Shown piece after piece: positions 15,905 to 24,125 of a DNA stretch of 36,286 nucleotides. The position numbers and the translations under genes were made by a program. How positions within the stretch are numbered: the stretch's first letter is position 1; every line of letters begins with the position of its first letter. The DNA is from Candidatus Mediterraneibacter surreyensis. Its GTDB lineage: Bacteria; Bacillota; Clostridia; Lachnospirales; Lachnospiraceae. Location: the NCBI GenBank assembly GCA_019118885.1, contig DWYB01000069.1, forward strand, positions 1-36,286, read 5' to 3'. The notes below the pieces were generated by a model that had not been told where the DNA came from, did no database searches, and was given only the letters and a program-made list of their open reading frames with translations.

Positions 15905-16510
15905 TTACTCTAAATGATAACCGATTTCTTTATTACGCTTCCGATAAGCTGATTTTATAATTTCTTCATCGTTTACGGGATCATTGTAATCAAATAACGA
16001 TAACTGTGTTCTATCGGGGAAATATCTGTCTAATAACCGCCTGTCCAGTTCCTGCTGTGTTTGGAGCTTTCCATCTGGAAGAATATGTTGTACATCAATC
16101 CCCTCTAAAGAAAACGCCCTTGCCACCATAATAGCTCTATGACAATCAATGGGATCTTTTTCTGTGCACATTAATACAATGTTATTTCCTTTTTTTAATC
16201 CTAATTTTACATTTTCCATACCCGTGATAAATAAATCTGAACGGGATGTCTTTTCAAAGTCCAAATATCCTTCTTTACTGTATAAATCAGTATTATCTGG
16301 TCTTGCGCCAAAAAATTTACCCATAAAAAAGTATGTTATTCCTTCTGAGGCCAATGAATTCTCAAGCTGTTCCCTATTGAATGTCTCGGCATATTTTGAA
16401 TATGGAGTGCTTCTTACATCAAGCAAATAATTTATCTCAAACTTTTTTAACAAATTTGCAAAATATTCAAATTCATATCGGGAATGACCAATCGTATATA
16501 ACAATCCCAT
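15905..16510 (-). CDS. DUF488 family protein, long form
   Basis: The 201-aa product carries the full DUF488 layout: YTIGHSRYEFEYFANLLKKF at the N-terminus, LLDVRSTPYSKY, a central KFFGARPDN segment, and VLMCTEKDPIDCHRAIMVAR with the C...CHR motif. A C-terminal extension of about 50 residues follows, with TQLSLFDY near residue 170. It is the first gene of the AT-rich cassette and has AGAGGTGA upstream. The two DUF488 genes are paralogues of different length (201 and 145 aa), so they may form a heteromeric complex with the dual-OB protein. No methyltransferase or helicase is in the cassette itself; McrBC starts just beyond, in the other direction. Confidence 0.85.
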   Translation of the reverse strand: MGLLYTIGHSRYEFEYFANLLKKFEINYLLDVRSTPYSKYAETFNREQLENSLASEGITYFFMGKFFGARPDNTDLYSKEGYLDFEKTSRSDLFITGMENVKLGLKKGNNIVLMCTEKDPIDCHRAIMVARAFSLEGIDVQHILPDGKLQTQQELDRRLLDRYFPDRTQLSLFDYNDPVNDEEIIKSAYRKRNKEIGYHLE

Positions 16511-16625
16511 TATTACACGTCACCTCTTACGTTGTGTTTCTGTTTTTGATCTTTAATTTTACCACATTATCGGCTGCTTATCCACCGGAAATAACCATAA
16601 ACGTATACCTGTCAGAGACAGAATG

Positions 16626-16634
16626 TGATATACT
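16626..16634 (+). promoter_or_regulatory. Probable extended -10 promoter of the McrBC-RecQ operon
   Basis: TGATATACT forms an extended -10 box. Upstream lies the short palindrome CTGTC-AGA-GACAG (16609-16621). The minus strand of the same gap has TGGTAAAAT, an extended -10 candidate for the DUF488 cassette, so the 192-base gap 16511-16702 is a divergent control region. Confidence 0.45.
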
Positions 16635-16702
16635 TAACATTATGAGAAAAAGCGACAAATTGGACAATCAGAAAAATACAGGAAAACAAGGAGGAAAAAA
16701 AT

Positions 16703-17191
16703 ATGCTGACAAAACCGGAAGCCGGATGGACAGAATTTCATCTGGAGGGAACACATACATATACGCTGAGTTATACGGACCGCATTGCGTCGGACTGGAT
16801 GGGGCAGGCGATACACGGACTTGAAACCATGCTTCCATTCTGTGTGAAGGGCTTTCTGGAACCAGGACGGGTCTTATGTACGGTTAGCTACTGGAACTGT
16901 CATGTTATATACGGATCCGATGGTTCGGAACCGCTGAGCAAAAGTTATACGGACTGGGAAATTTCCCATACAAGTATGCTGCAGTTCTGCAAATATCTCA
17001 GCCATGATATCGAGGAGTATTTTGATGAGTGGGTTTTGTTTGACTGCGGCTCCTATGAGGAGAATATCGATCTGATAGATCGGGATTATATGGAGGAAGT
17101 AAGAAAAGAACTGACCGGAAAACTGGCGCGTTTAAAAGAACTGATCTCTGAAAAGGAGTGTCTGTTTAAAGAAGGTCAACATTTTATGTGA
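16703..17191 (+). CDS. Unrecognised 162-aa protein preceding McrB
   Basis: The start is supported by AAGGAGG nine bases upstream. The protein is acidic and soluble, rich in aromatic residues and cysteine. Segments include GTHTYTLSYTDRIASDWMGQ near the N-terminus and LDYM-like helices (DLIDRDYMEEVRKELTGKLA) near the C-terminus. I recognise no family. Its TGA overlaps the upstream GTG candidate start of mcrB, so it is the first gene of the McrB-McrC-RecQ operon and probably serves it, for example as a sensor or a specificity subunit. This role is inferred from position only. Confidence 0.75.
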   Translation: MLTKPEAGWTEFHLEGTHTYTLSYTDRIASDWMGQAIHGLETMLPFCVKGFLEPGRVLCTVSYWNCHVIYGSDGSEPLSKSYTDWEISHTSMLQFCKYLSHDIEEYFDEWVLFDCGSYEENIDLIDRDYMEEVRKELTGKLARLKELISEKECLFKEGQHFM

Positions 17192-17211
17192 TAAGACAGG
17201 GGGATGGGCAG

Positions 17212-19188
17212 ATGCAGATGTACGAAGCTTTGGAGCGTTACAAGAGAGAACTCAAAGATGAACTGGAAAACGGTTCAGCAGCCACAAAGCACTGGGAAAA
17301 TATAAAGTGCAGGCTGGACTGCATAAAATATTTTCAAAAAGACGGGAACCCGGATGTTTCCGGCTTTATTGCCCAATTAGAGGCAGACCCGGGGTATGTG
17401 AATGCTTTGGCGGCTGTGACGGATACGAATAAAGATTATTTTATAAATGTACTGAAGTCTGTCAGAAAGGATCCCGAGAAAGCGGAAAAAGCATTTGGCA
17501 CATTGTTTGATGAAACTTGTGACATGTGGGATCGGATTGAAGGATTTCAGAAGGATATGCGTCAGTTCCCCCGTATCTCCGGAGGTGATTTCTGGTCCGA
17601 CAAGAATTATACTTCAGAGACGGCGGCCAGTATTTATCTGTGGCTTTATTGCCCGGAAAAGTATTATATCTACAGATTCTGGGAGGCACAGACGATTTCG
17701 AAAGCGCTTGGAGAAAAGGAGCGTTTCAGGATCGGAGCGGACAGAGAAAATATAAAAAGCTGTTACCGCCTGTATGATGAGATCAGGGAAGAGATCATCG
17801 GAGACAGAGAGTTGACCGGACTGCTTGAACGGCAGGATGATTATGGGAAATATGACAAGGATTGGCGTATTCTCACCGCAGATATAGTATCAGCATTCAG
17901 CATGTATGCCGCAGATTCAGAGGATAAGATCGAGATAACGAAACGCTTTTTTGACAGTTTGTCTGTGGATGACTGGCTTCGGGTAATGGAAGACGAAGAT
18001 GTGTTTACACAGGATAATATAAAAGTATTGATGTATCTGAAGCACAAGGAAGAATGGCAGCGCAGGGGGTTCGTCGGACTTACCAGGGAGTATCAGAAAA
18101 AATATAATAACAATACAGATATTTTCACTGCGGGCGGAGCGCTTATGTGGCGGCTCGTGCATAAGGCCGGAAGTCCGGCTCCAAAGCAGAACGGCGAGTC
18201 CGGCATACAGCTGGTTCTGTACATTGAAAGCGATAATGACGGTGAAGTTACATACAGACTGAGAGACTCACTTGTCAGAGCGCTTAATGCGTTGGAATAC
18301 ACAAAAGAGGATTTCCTTTCGGATGTATATATGGGTGATCAGGATCATACAGCATTGGAGAAATATGAGGAGTTAAAAAACATCCTGATAAGGAAGAAAA
18401 ATATTGTCCTTCAGGGTCCGCCCGGAGTGGGGAAAACTTTTATGGCCAAAAGGCTTGCCTATTCAATGACAGGATGGAAGGATGATGAACGGATCCGGTT
18501 TGTCCAGTTCCATCAGAACTATACCTATGAGGACTTTGTGATGGGATACAAGCCGGATGGAGACGGCTTTAAGCTTAAGGAAGGTATATTTTATAAGTTC
18601 TGTAAAAAAGCTGCAGGTGATCCTGATCGTAAGTATTTCTTTATCATCGATGAGATCAACCGGGGCAATATCAGCAAGATATTCGGAGAGCTGCTGATGC
18701 TGATCGAGAAGGAGTACCGTGGGGAAAAGATCACGATGGGTTATACGGGTAAGGAATTTTCTGTTCCGGAAAATCTTTATATTATAGGGATGATGAATAC
18801 GGCGGACAGAAGCCTGGCCATGCTCGATTATGCCCTGAGGAGAAGGTTCAGTTTTTTTGACGTTAAGCCGGGATTTGATTCGGAAGGTTTTAAAATACAT
18901 CAGGATAGACTGGAAAATAGGCATTTTAACGGCGTGATTAAAGAACTGAAAAAACTAAATGATGAGATTAGAAAAGATCCGCTGCTGGGCCCGGGATTCT
19001 GCATCGGACACAGCTATTTTTGTGACTGTACTCCTGAGAAATGTACGGATGAATGGATCCGTTCGGTACTGGATTATGACATTTTCCCCATGTTGAAAGA
19101 GTACTGGATTGATGATGAAGACGACAGAAGATTTAAGAATTGGAAAAAAAGTTTTAAAGATGTGTTCGAACAAACAGAAAAAAGCTAA
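17212..19188 (+). CDS. mcrB: McrB-type AAA+ GTPase of a McrBC restriction system
   Basis: In type IV restriction, McrB recognises modified DNA through its N-terminal domain and moves along DNA using GTP. Here residues 1 to about 390 are a variable N-terminal region with no named domain that I can see. The motor follows: Walker A GPPGVGKT (402-409), Walker B IIDEINRGNISKIFGELL (from about 478), and GMMNTADRSLAMLDYALRRR with sensor and arginine residues (about 525-545). The INRGN and NTADRS motifs are typical of the McrB family. ATG 17212 has AGGGGGAT upstream; GTG 17188 in the same frame is an alternative, adding eight residues. The end overlaps mcrC by 29 bases. The unusual N-terminus decides the target and cannot be named from sequence. 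Confidence 0.9.
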   Translation: MQMYEALERYKRELKDELENGSAATKHWENIKCRLDCIKYFQKDGNPDVSGFIAQLEADPGYVNALAAVTDTNKDYFINVLKSVRKDPEKAEKAFGTLFDETCDMWDRIEGFQKDMRQFPRISGGDFWSDKNYTSETAASIYLWLYCPEKYYIYRFWEAQTISKALGEKERFRIGADRENIKSCYRLYDEIREEIIGDRELTGLLERQDDYGKYDKDWRILTADIVSAFSMYAADSEDKIEITKRFFDSLSVDDWLRVMEDEDVFTQDNIKVLMYLKHKEEWQRRGFVGLTREYQKKYNNNTDIFTAGGALMWRLVHKAGSPAPKQNGESGIQLVLYIESDNDGEVTYRLRDSLVRALNALEYTKEDFLSDVYMGDQDHTALEKYEELKNILIRKKNIVLQGPPGVGKTFMAKRLAYSMTGWKDDERIRFVQFHQNYTYEDFVMGYKPDGDGFKLKEGIFYKFCKKAAGDPDRKYFFIIDEINRGNISKIFGELLMLIEKEYRGEKITMGYTGKEFSVPENLYIIGMMNTADRSLAMLDYALRRRFSFFDVKPGFDSEGFKIHQDRLENRHFNGVIKELKKLNDEIRKDPLLGPGFCIGHSYFCDCTPEKCTDEWIRSVLDYDIFPMLKEYWIDDEDDRRFKNWKKSFKDVFEQTEKS

Positions 19189-20386
19189 TATCTGGATAAA
19201 AAATATCTATTACATGCTGGCCTATGTCTGTGACGCCCTGACATTGTCGGAGTTTAAAAATATGGAAAAGGAAGAGGACTTTGAGAACATTTATGATATG
19301 TTTGCCTCCGTGCTGGAACAGAGGATCTCATTTCAGCTGAGACGAGGACTGCACAGGGAATACCGGAGTAATACTGAAGAGATGACGGTGGTGCGCGGAA
19401 AGCTGGATATGCCCGGAACAGTTCGTAATCGGATTCAGAGGCGCTACACAGTGACCTGTGAGGTGGATGAATTTTCGGAAAATAATCTTTTCAATCAGAT
19501 CATCAAAACAACCGCTTTTCTACTACTGAAACGGTCGGAAGTGGACAGACGATATAAAAGCAGACTGAGGCAGAAAATGATGTATTTTAATAATGTGGAT
19601 CGCATTGATCCGAAACTGATCCGCTGGAACAGCATTCAGTATGACAGGAATAATCGGAACTACCGTCTGCTGATCGAACTGTGCAGATTTATTATAGACG
19701 GGATGGTGCTTCCGACAAAAAGGAATGGCGATTTCAGTCTGCCTTCCCTGAAGGAGGCTGTCGGATACTGGAAAGATAATGATAAGATGAATCAACTGTA
19801 CGAGGCATTCGTGCGGAATTATTACAGAAGGGAATATCAGGGAACTCCCGGATTTTCTGTCGATGATGAGTGGATGGAATGGCAGGGTGACATAAAGGGA
19901 AACAGGAAGGCGGCATGGAGGCTGCCGAAGATGCACACGGATATCACACTGACCTGCGACAGGAAGGACGGCAGAAAAATACTGATCATCGATACCAAGT
20001 ATTATCACGGGATCCGGAAAAAGGATGAGAAGGAAAATAAAAATACAACAGACAGTGCTGACAGACCCCGTATCCATGAGGACAATATTTATCAGATATT
20101 TGCCTATGTGAAAAACAAGGAGGAGATGGAACGAAGATACCGTGTGAAAAATAAGGAAGAGACGAAAGGAAGCCCCCGGAAAGACAAAGTAAGCGGGCTG
20201 CTTTTATATGCCAGAACGAATGAGGAAAATGTTCCCGAGAATATAAAGTACGATCTGATCGGCAGCACGATCGGGCTGGATACGCTGGATCTGAATACGG
20301 ACTTTAAAGAGATATGCAGGCAACTGGAAAAGATCGTCTGCGACAGCGACTATCTGTATTCTGATATCAGGAAGCAGAAGAGGTGA
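19160..20386 (+). CDS. mcrC: McrC-type PD-(D/E)xK nuclease subunit
   Basis: The 408-aa protein is the cleavage partner of McrB. The N-terminus IWIKNIYYMLAYVCD matches the McrC family start. The nuclease core is seen as HTDITL (D261) and LIIDTKYY (D278-x-K280). The 19160 start gives the usual McrC N-terminus; an in-frame ATG at 19109 is deeper inside mcrB. There is no good ribosome site, which fits translational coupling through the 29-base overlap. All catalytic positions are present, so the system should be active. The following RecQ helicase begins four bases after the stop. Confidence 0.9.
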   Translation: MCSNKQKKANIWIKNIYYMLAYVCDALTLSEFKNMEKEEDFENIYDMFASVLEQRISFQLRRGLHREYRSNTEEMTVVRGKLDMPGTVRNRIQRRYTVTCEVDEFSENNLFNQIIKTTAFLLLKRSEVDRRYKSRLRQKMMYFNNVDRIDPKLIRWNSIQYDRNNRNYRLLIELCRFIIDGMVLPTKRNGDFSLPSLKEAVGYWKDNDKMNQLYEAFVRNYYRREYQGTPGFSVDDEWMEWQGDIKGNRKAAWRLPKMHTDITLTCDRKDGRKILIIDTKYYHGIRKKDEKENKNTTDSADRPRIHEDNIYQIFAYVKNKEEMERRYRVKNKEETKGSPRKDKVSGLLLYARTNEENVPENIKYDLIGSTIGLDTLDLNTDFKEICRQLEKIVCDSDYLYSDIRKQKR

Positions 20387-20390
20387 AAGC

Positions 20391-22613
20391 ATGGGGTACG
20401 AGAACGACGACCTGCTGGAGGATATAAAAGAATATTTCCCCTGGTTTGACAGCTTCAGAGAAGGGCAGGAAGCGGTGATCCGGTCGGTCTTAGCGGGCCG
20501 GGATGTGCTGGCTGTCATGCCTACGGGGAGCGGTAAATCTGTCTGCTATCAGTATCCGGCAATGAAACTTCCGGGAATTACACTGGTTGTATCGCCGCTG
20601 ATCGCACTGATGCAGGATCAGGTTGAGCATCTTCGGGGAGACGGGATAAAGGCCGCATGTCTGAACAGTGCGGTTCCATCCAGGGAGCGCCAGAGGATCA
20701 TGCAGGAAGCGGATGACGGCAAATGTAAACTGATCTATGTATCGCCGGAGAGGCTGGCGTCTCCGGAATTTATACGTTTCGCAAGAAGGGAGGAACTCTC
20801 CCTTCTTGTTGTGGACGAGGCACACTGTATTTCGCTGTGGGGATATGATTTCCGTCCGGATTATCTGAGGATCCCGGAATTCCTTAAGCAGGTGGGGAAA
20901 CGACCGGCAATCGCGGCGTTTACGGCTACGGCGTCTCCACGCGTAAGGGCTGAGGTGCAGGAGGAGCTGGGGCTTACAGATGCATTTTGCGTCGACACCG
21001 GACACCGTAGGGAGAATCTGTGTCTTTCCGTCCGGCGCTATAAGTCGGAGGGAAGGAAGCGCCAGCACTTGTACCGGTATGTGGAGACGCACGGGGAACA
21101 GACAGGGATCGTATACTGTGCAACTACGGAGGCTGTTGACGATCTGTACGAACGCCTGAATGACAGAGGGTATCCGGCGGCAAAATATCACGGAAAACTC
21201 TCAGGAGCGGAGAGAAAAGAGAATATGAAGGCGTTTATGTCCGGAGAGAAGAAAGTTATGGTGGCGACGAATGCTTTTGGCATGGGAGTGGATAAGGAGG
21301 ACATTCGATATGTGATCCATTTCCATATGGCAAAGGATCCGGAGAGCTATGCTCAGGAGATCGGCCGGGCAGGCCGCGATGGAAGAGACTCAGAGTGCAT
21401 TCTGTATTATGCACCCCAGGATGAGGGTGTATTTCGGAGGATACTCGGTCAGAAGCGCTCGGACAGTCTGCAGAGACTGGACGGCGAGGCGGCGGACTTT
21501 TTGTTCCGGACGGGTATGAAGCGTTTTCAGGCAATGGCGGAATATGCAAGAACAGGTGTGGGAAACGATACAGATACGCTTCAGGAATGGCTGGGTGATT
21601 ATCTTACCGGGAAGACCGGAGAAAATGAAACGGACAGAGAACTGGAGGAAGAAGGCGAGCGGATCAGACAGTCAATCCGGGAAGCGCGCCGGGATATCCA
21701 GGAGCTGTATACGAATGAAACGAAGATGGCGCAGCAGATACGAAAAGGGCATTACACTCCGGGAGTTAACGAAGAGATACGGATAGACAGGAAGAATGGC
21801 AGTCCGCTTGTGCATATATTCTGCCTGAGCGGCAGGCTGAGCTATTTTGACATGATGGTGGCGGATGCGGTTTATACCCTGTATTTTCTGGGAAAGAAAA
21901 AGATCTACATAAAAAATATTCTGGAACTGCTGTCAGGGGATCCGTCTGCCACGCTGAAACCAGAGAGGGGCGGCACTGAAGGGGAAAAGCAGGATAAACG
22001 CACGATGTTTGCGGAAAGTCTGGAACGAATGGCCCATACGGACATTTATATCAGCAGGAAACGGGGGCCGTTCGGGTCGGTCTTTGCGGATGAGAAGGAG
22101 CAGACGGAATTAAGAGGCGCGTTTCTTCCGATCCAAAAAGAGGGAAAGAACGGATACAGGATCACAGATGTTCCCCCGCTTTACCGGTATGCAGAACTGA
22201 CGGGCAGTCAGTTTTATAAGATTCCACGGAACTGGCTTTTCATCAGGAATGAGAAGGCAGCCAAGATGCCAAACTCCATAGAAAACCTGGAACTCCGTCA
22301 TTTTCTGGCACGGCGGATCCAGCTTATCATGAGACACTGTACACAGGAAAAAATGGGATGGAAACCGCGGATCCGGCTGCAGCGGGGAGAAAGGGAACAA
22401 CCGGGCATGTATGAGATTCTGGATATAGAGTTCCCGGATGATCCGTACCGGAAGAAAAGAAAACGGGAGACTATTGAGAAAAAGATCTGTACGATCCTGG
22501 AATACTATAAGAGATACTGTGTATATGGCGTGAGCGGATATAAATTCTATGAAGATGAATACACAGGCGGGGAAGAGGGAAATATCAGTCTGGGTATCCA
22601 ATTCTTCCTTTAA
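20391..22613 (+). CDS. recQ: Divergent RecQ-family DNA helicase with novel C-terminal half
   Basis: The 740-aa protein has a full RecQ helicase core: FREGQEAVI (22-30), MPTGSGKS (43-50), DEAH (142-145), the RecQ aromatic-rich loop as ISLWGYDFRPDY (147-158), and QEIGRAGRDGRD (about 320-332). It would unwind DNA 3'-to-5' using ATP. Beyond the core it departs from RecQ. The zinc-binding subdomain cysteines are missing: where MxxYC is expected, MAEYARTG is seen. The last ~350 residues show no clear RQC or HRDC domain. AGAGGTG precedes the ATG. Because it is the last gene of the McrBC operon, it probably acts on the DNA that McrBC recognises or cuts. It is unlikely to be the housekeeping RecQ. Confidence 0.88.
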   Translation: MGYENDDLLEDIKEYFPWFDSFREGQEAVIRSVLAGRDVLAVMPTGSGKSVCYQYPAMKLPGITLVVSPLIALMQDQVEHLRGDGIKAACLNSAVPSRERQRIMQEADDGKCKLIYVSPERLASPEFIRFARREELSLLVVDEAHCISLWGYDFRPDYLRIPEFLKQVGKRPAIAAFTATASPRVRAEVQEELGLTDAFCVDTGHRRENLCLSVRRYKSEGRKRQHLYRYVETHGEQTGIVYCATTEAVDDLYERLNDRGYPAAKYHGKLSGAERKENMKAFMSGEKKVMVATNAFGMGVDKEDIRYVIHFHMAKDPESYAQEIGRAGRDGRDSECILYYAPQDEGVFRRILGQKRSDSLQRLDGEAADFLFRTGMKRFQAMAEYARTGVGNDTDTLQEWLGDYLTGKTGENETDRELEEEGERIRQSIREARRDIQELYTNETKMAQQIRKGHYTPGVNEEIRIDRKNGSPLVHIFCLSGRLSYFDMMVADAVYTLYFLGKKKIYIKNILELLSGDPSATLKPERGGTEGEKQDKRTMFAESLERMAHTDIYISRKRGPFGSVFADEKEQTELRGAFLPIQKEGKNGYRITDVPPLYRYAELTGSQFYKIPRNWLFIRNEKAAKMPNSIENLELRHFLARRIQLIMRHCTQEKMGWKPRIRLQRGEREQPGMYEILDIEFPDDPYRKKRKRETIEKKICTILEYYKRYCVYGVSGYKFYEDEYTGGEEGNISLGIQFFL

Positions 22614-22800
22614 AAATGAGCGTTTTTGAAAAAATAATATCGATTTGAGTTTAGTTACGGGGAATGTTCTAAACACTATAAATCCTTTATCCCTGTCCTT
22701 TTTACAAGGGCAGGGATTTTTGTATGCAAAAAAAGGAAAAAGGATTTGCCCACAACAAAACTAAAAAACTAAATGAAAGCTTCGCTTTCCGAGTGAAATT
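22611..22800 (+). repeat. Intergenic module copy B (related to 12855-13050)
   Basis: This copy begins at the recQ stop codon. It has AAAATGAGCGTTTTTG, TTACGG-N16-TATAAA (22655-22682), a terminator hairpin (22689-22721), and GAAAGC-TTC-GCTTTC (22775-22789) followed by CCGAGTGAAA. Spacing matches copy A, and the stems differ by paired changes. The rest of the gap to 22911 shows no gene. Confidence 0.75.
22689..22721 (+). terminator. Rho-independent terminator after recQ
   Basis: ATCCCTGTCCTT (22689-22700) pairs with AAGGGCAGGGAT (22706-22717) around a short loop, followed by TTTTT. It is part of intergenic module B. Confidence 0.9.
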
Positions 22801-22911
22801 ATGAGTATATGAGTAATGAGTAAGTAGAGTATAGAGTAAATCTGTTCTCTCATCGTTACTATCTGTTATTCGGTCAGTACTACCAAAAAAAGAAAGGAGG
22901 CAGCGGTTATC

Positions 22912-23133
22912 ATGTTATACGCTTGCGCTATGGTAGGTTACATCTATTCTTTTGTACAATTTGTAAAAATGTGTGCATTCTTATTCACTGACTCTGTGGC
23001 TATCCGTGTTTACGATAAGTCTTACCGAGACAGCGATCCAAGAATGGCCCGCCTGAAAAGATCTTACAAGGCATTCGGTAAGATGCTCCTTGGGGCTCTT
23101 GTTGCTACAGGCTTTATGATGCTTACATTCTAG
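22912..23133 (+). CDS. Unrecognised 73-aa small membrane protein
   Basis: AAAGGAGG precedes the ATG. Hydrophobic stretches at about residues 3-27 (ACAMVGYIYSFVQFVKMCAF) and 56-72 (MLLGALVATGFMMLTF) flank a basic, tyrosine-rich loop (YDKSYRDSDPRMARLKRSYK). It could be a two-helix membrane protein. It is the first gene of the last island operon, after intergenic module B, and is followed by two soluble proteins and ClpP. A holin-like or membrane-effector role is possible, but nothing in the sequence proves it. Confidence 0.7.
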   Translation: MLYACAMVGYIYSFVQFVKMCAFLFTDSVAIRVYDKSYRDSDPRMARLKRSYKAFGKMLLGALVATGFMMLTF

Positions 23134-23166
23134 CATACCTGTCGGAGAAAGGAGGTGAGTTCCCGT

Positions 23167-23553
23167 TTGTACAAAGGACAGAAACTCAGCATAAAGACAT
23201 TTCAGAGTAATCATTCATTTACATTCATAGAGGATATGGAGACGATCCTGAGACTCACTAAGGAGCTGCTGGATATGCCGCTCTGCAAAGTCTACCATCC
23301 TGTATGGACCGAGCCTGACTTTTCGCCTGCCATATATCTGGGAGAGATTTACTGTGAAGACGGGGTGCTTCCGGCGGAATGCAGTGGGAGGCTTGACACA
23401 CTCAGCTATGCGGAAGCGCTGGCGCTTCTCAGGGCAGACCTGGATCTTCCTGAGAGACGAAAGAAGCTGGAGACAGAGGGTTTCATAGATGCGCTGCTCA
23501 GGATGTATGTGTATCTGTATGTAGGCTACCTGAAAAAAGGCAACAGCAAATAA
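23167..23553 (+). CDS. Unrecognised 128-aa protein, probable TTG start
   Basis: The frame follows the 73-aa gene. A GTG at 23155 lies directly on the AAAGGAGG site, too close to be used, so TTG 23167, 11 bases downstream, is the better start. The product is soluble and acidic, with a helical C-terminal half (TLSYAEALALLRADLDLPER). The C-terminus is aromatic (LLRMYVYLYVGYLKKG). I recognise no family. The spacing to both neighbours is short, so it belongs to the clpP operon. Confidence 0.65.
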   Translation: MYKGQKLSIKTFQSNHSFTFIEDMETILRLTKELLDMPLCKVYHPVWTEPDFSPAIYLGEIYCEDGVLPAECSGRLDTLSYAEALALLRADLDLPERRKKLETEGFIDALLRMYVYLYVGYLKKGNSK

Positions 23554-23584
23554 CTTAGCAAATAATTTAGAAAGGAGATATGCA

Positions 23585-24085
23585 ATGCAGGACTTATCAT
23601 TAAAAAGCCTGGCTGTAGATGCAGCTATGCATAAGGGAACAGATATGAGCAGGAAGAAAAAGGAAGCCGGCCAGGCCCTGAGCAGTATTATCTTCGGGGT
23701 TACAGAGGAGAGGGGGGCGGAGAGTGTTCCGGAACTGTTCCTGAATATCAGCTTGAAGAGATTCTATGCTGTAATGTTCAAAGGCTGCCTGATGGCAAGC
23801 CGGGGGCGAAATCCGGAAAGAGCAGCGAGATATAAGAAGATTTATTCGATGATCACATTGTCTGTTCCGGGCGCAGAACGGATGACCATCGGTCAGTTCC
23901 TGCGATACATCAACGAGGAGTGTATGAACAGGGAGTGTCCTGAGGGCATAGATAAAAAGCAGTATATACAGGATATCAGCAAAGGAAAACATCTGGCAAA
24001 GCTCTTTTTCGTAGATACGTTTGAGCCTATCTTAAACAACTACAAGCTGAACTGTGAATCCGTAGTCTCGAAATTATGTTCCTGA
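23585..24085 (+). CDS. Unrecognised 166-aa protein upstream of clpP
   Basis: AAAGGAGA lies before ATG 23585. The product is basic and mostly helical, without membrane spans. Segments include MSRKKKEAGQALSSIIFGVT near residue 21 and LNISLKRFYAVMFKGCLMAS near 53. No motif names a family. It sits 40 bases before the ClpP gene and might be a delivery factor or substrate for it; this rests on position only. Confidence 0.7.
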   Translation: MQDLSLKSLAVDAAMHKGTDMSRKKKEAGQALSSIIFGVTEERGAESVPELFLNISLKRFYAVMFKGCLMASRGRNPERAARYKKIYSMITLSVPGAERMTIGQFLRYINEECMNRECPEGIDKKQYIQDISKGKHLAKLFFVDTFEPILNNYKLNCESVVSKLCS

Positions 24086-24125
24086 AATCAGAAAAATTCA
24101 AAGAAAAGAAAGGAGGGCATTACAC

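Noticed and set aside
16381-16824. A plus-strand frame of 147 codons across the divergent control region
   Set aside because: It overlaps the long DUF488 gene antisense, crosses the promoter region and runs out of frame into the 162-aa gene.
20391-22613. The helicase as the housekeeping RecQ
   Set aside because: The zinc-binding cysteines and recognisable RQC/HRDC domains are missing, and the gene is tightly joined to mcrBC.
12855-22800. The two intergenic modules as an IS element or CRISPR repeats
   Set aside because: There are only two copies almost 10 kb apart, with no transposase, spacer pattern or target-site duplication.
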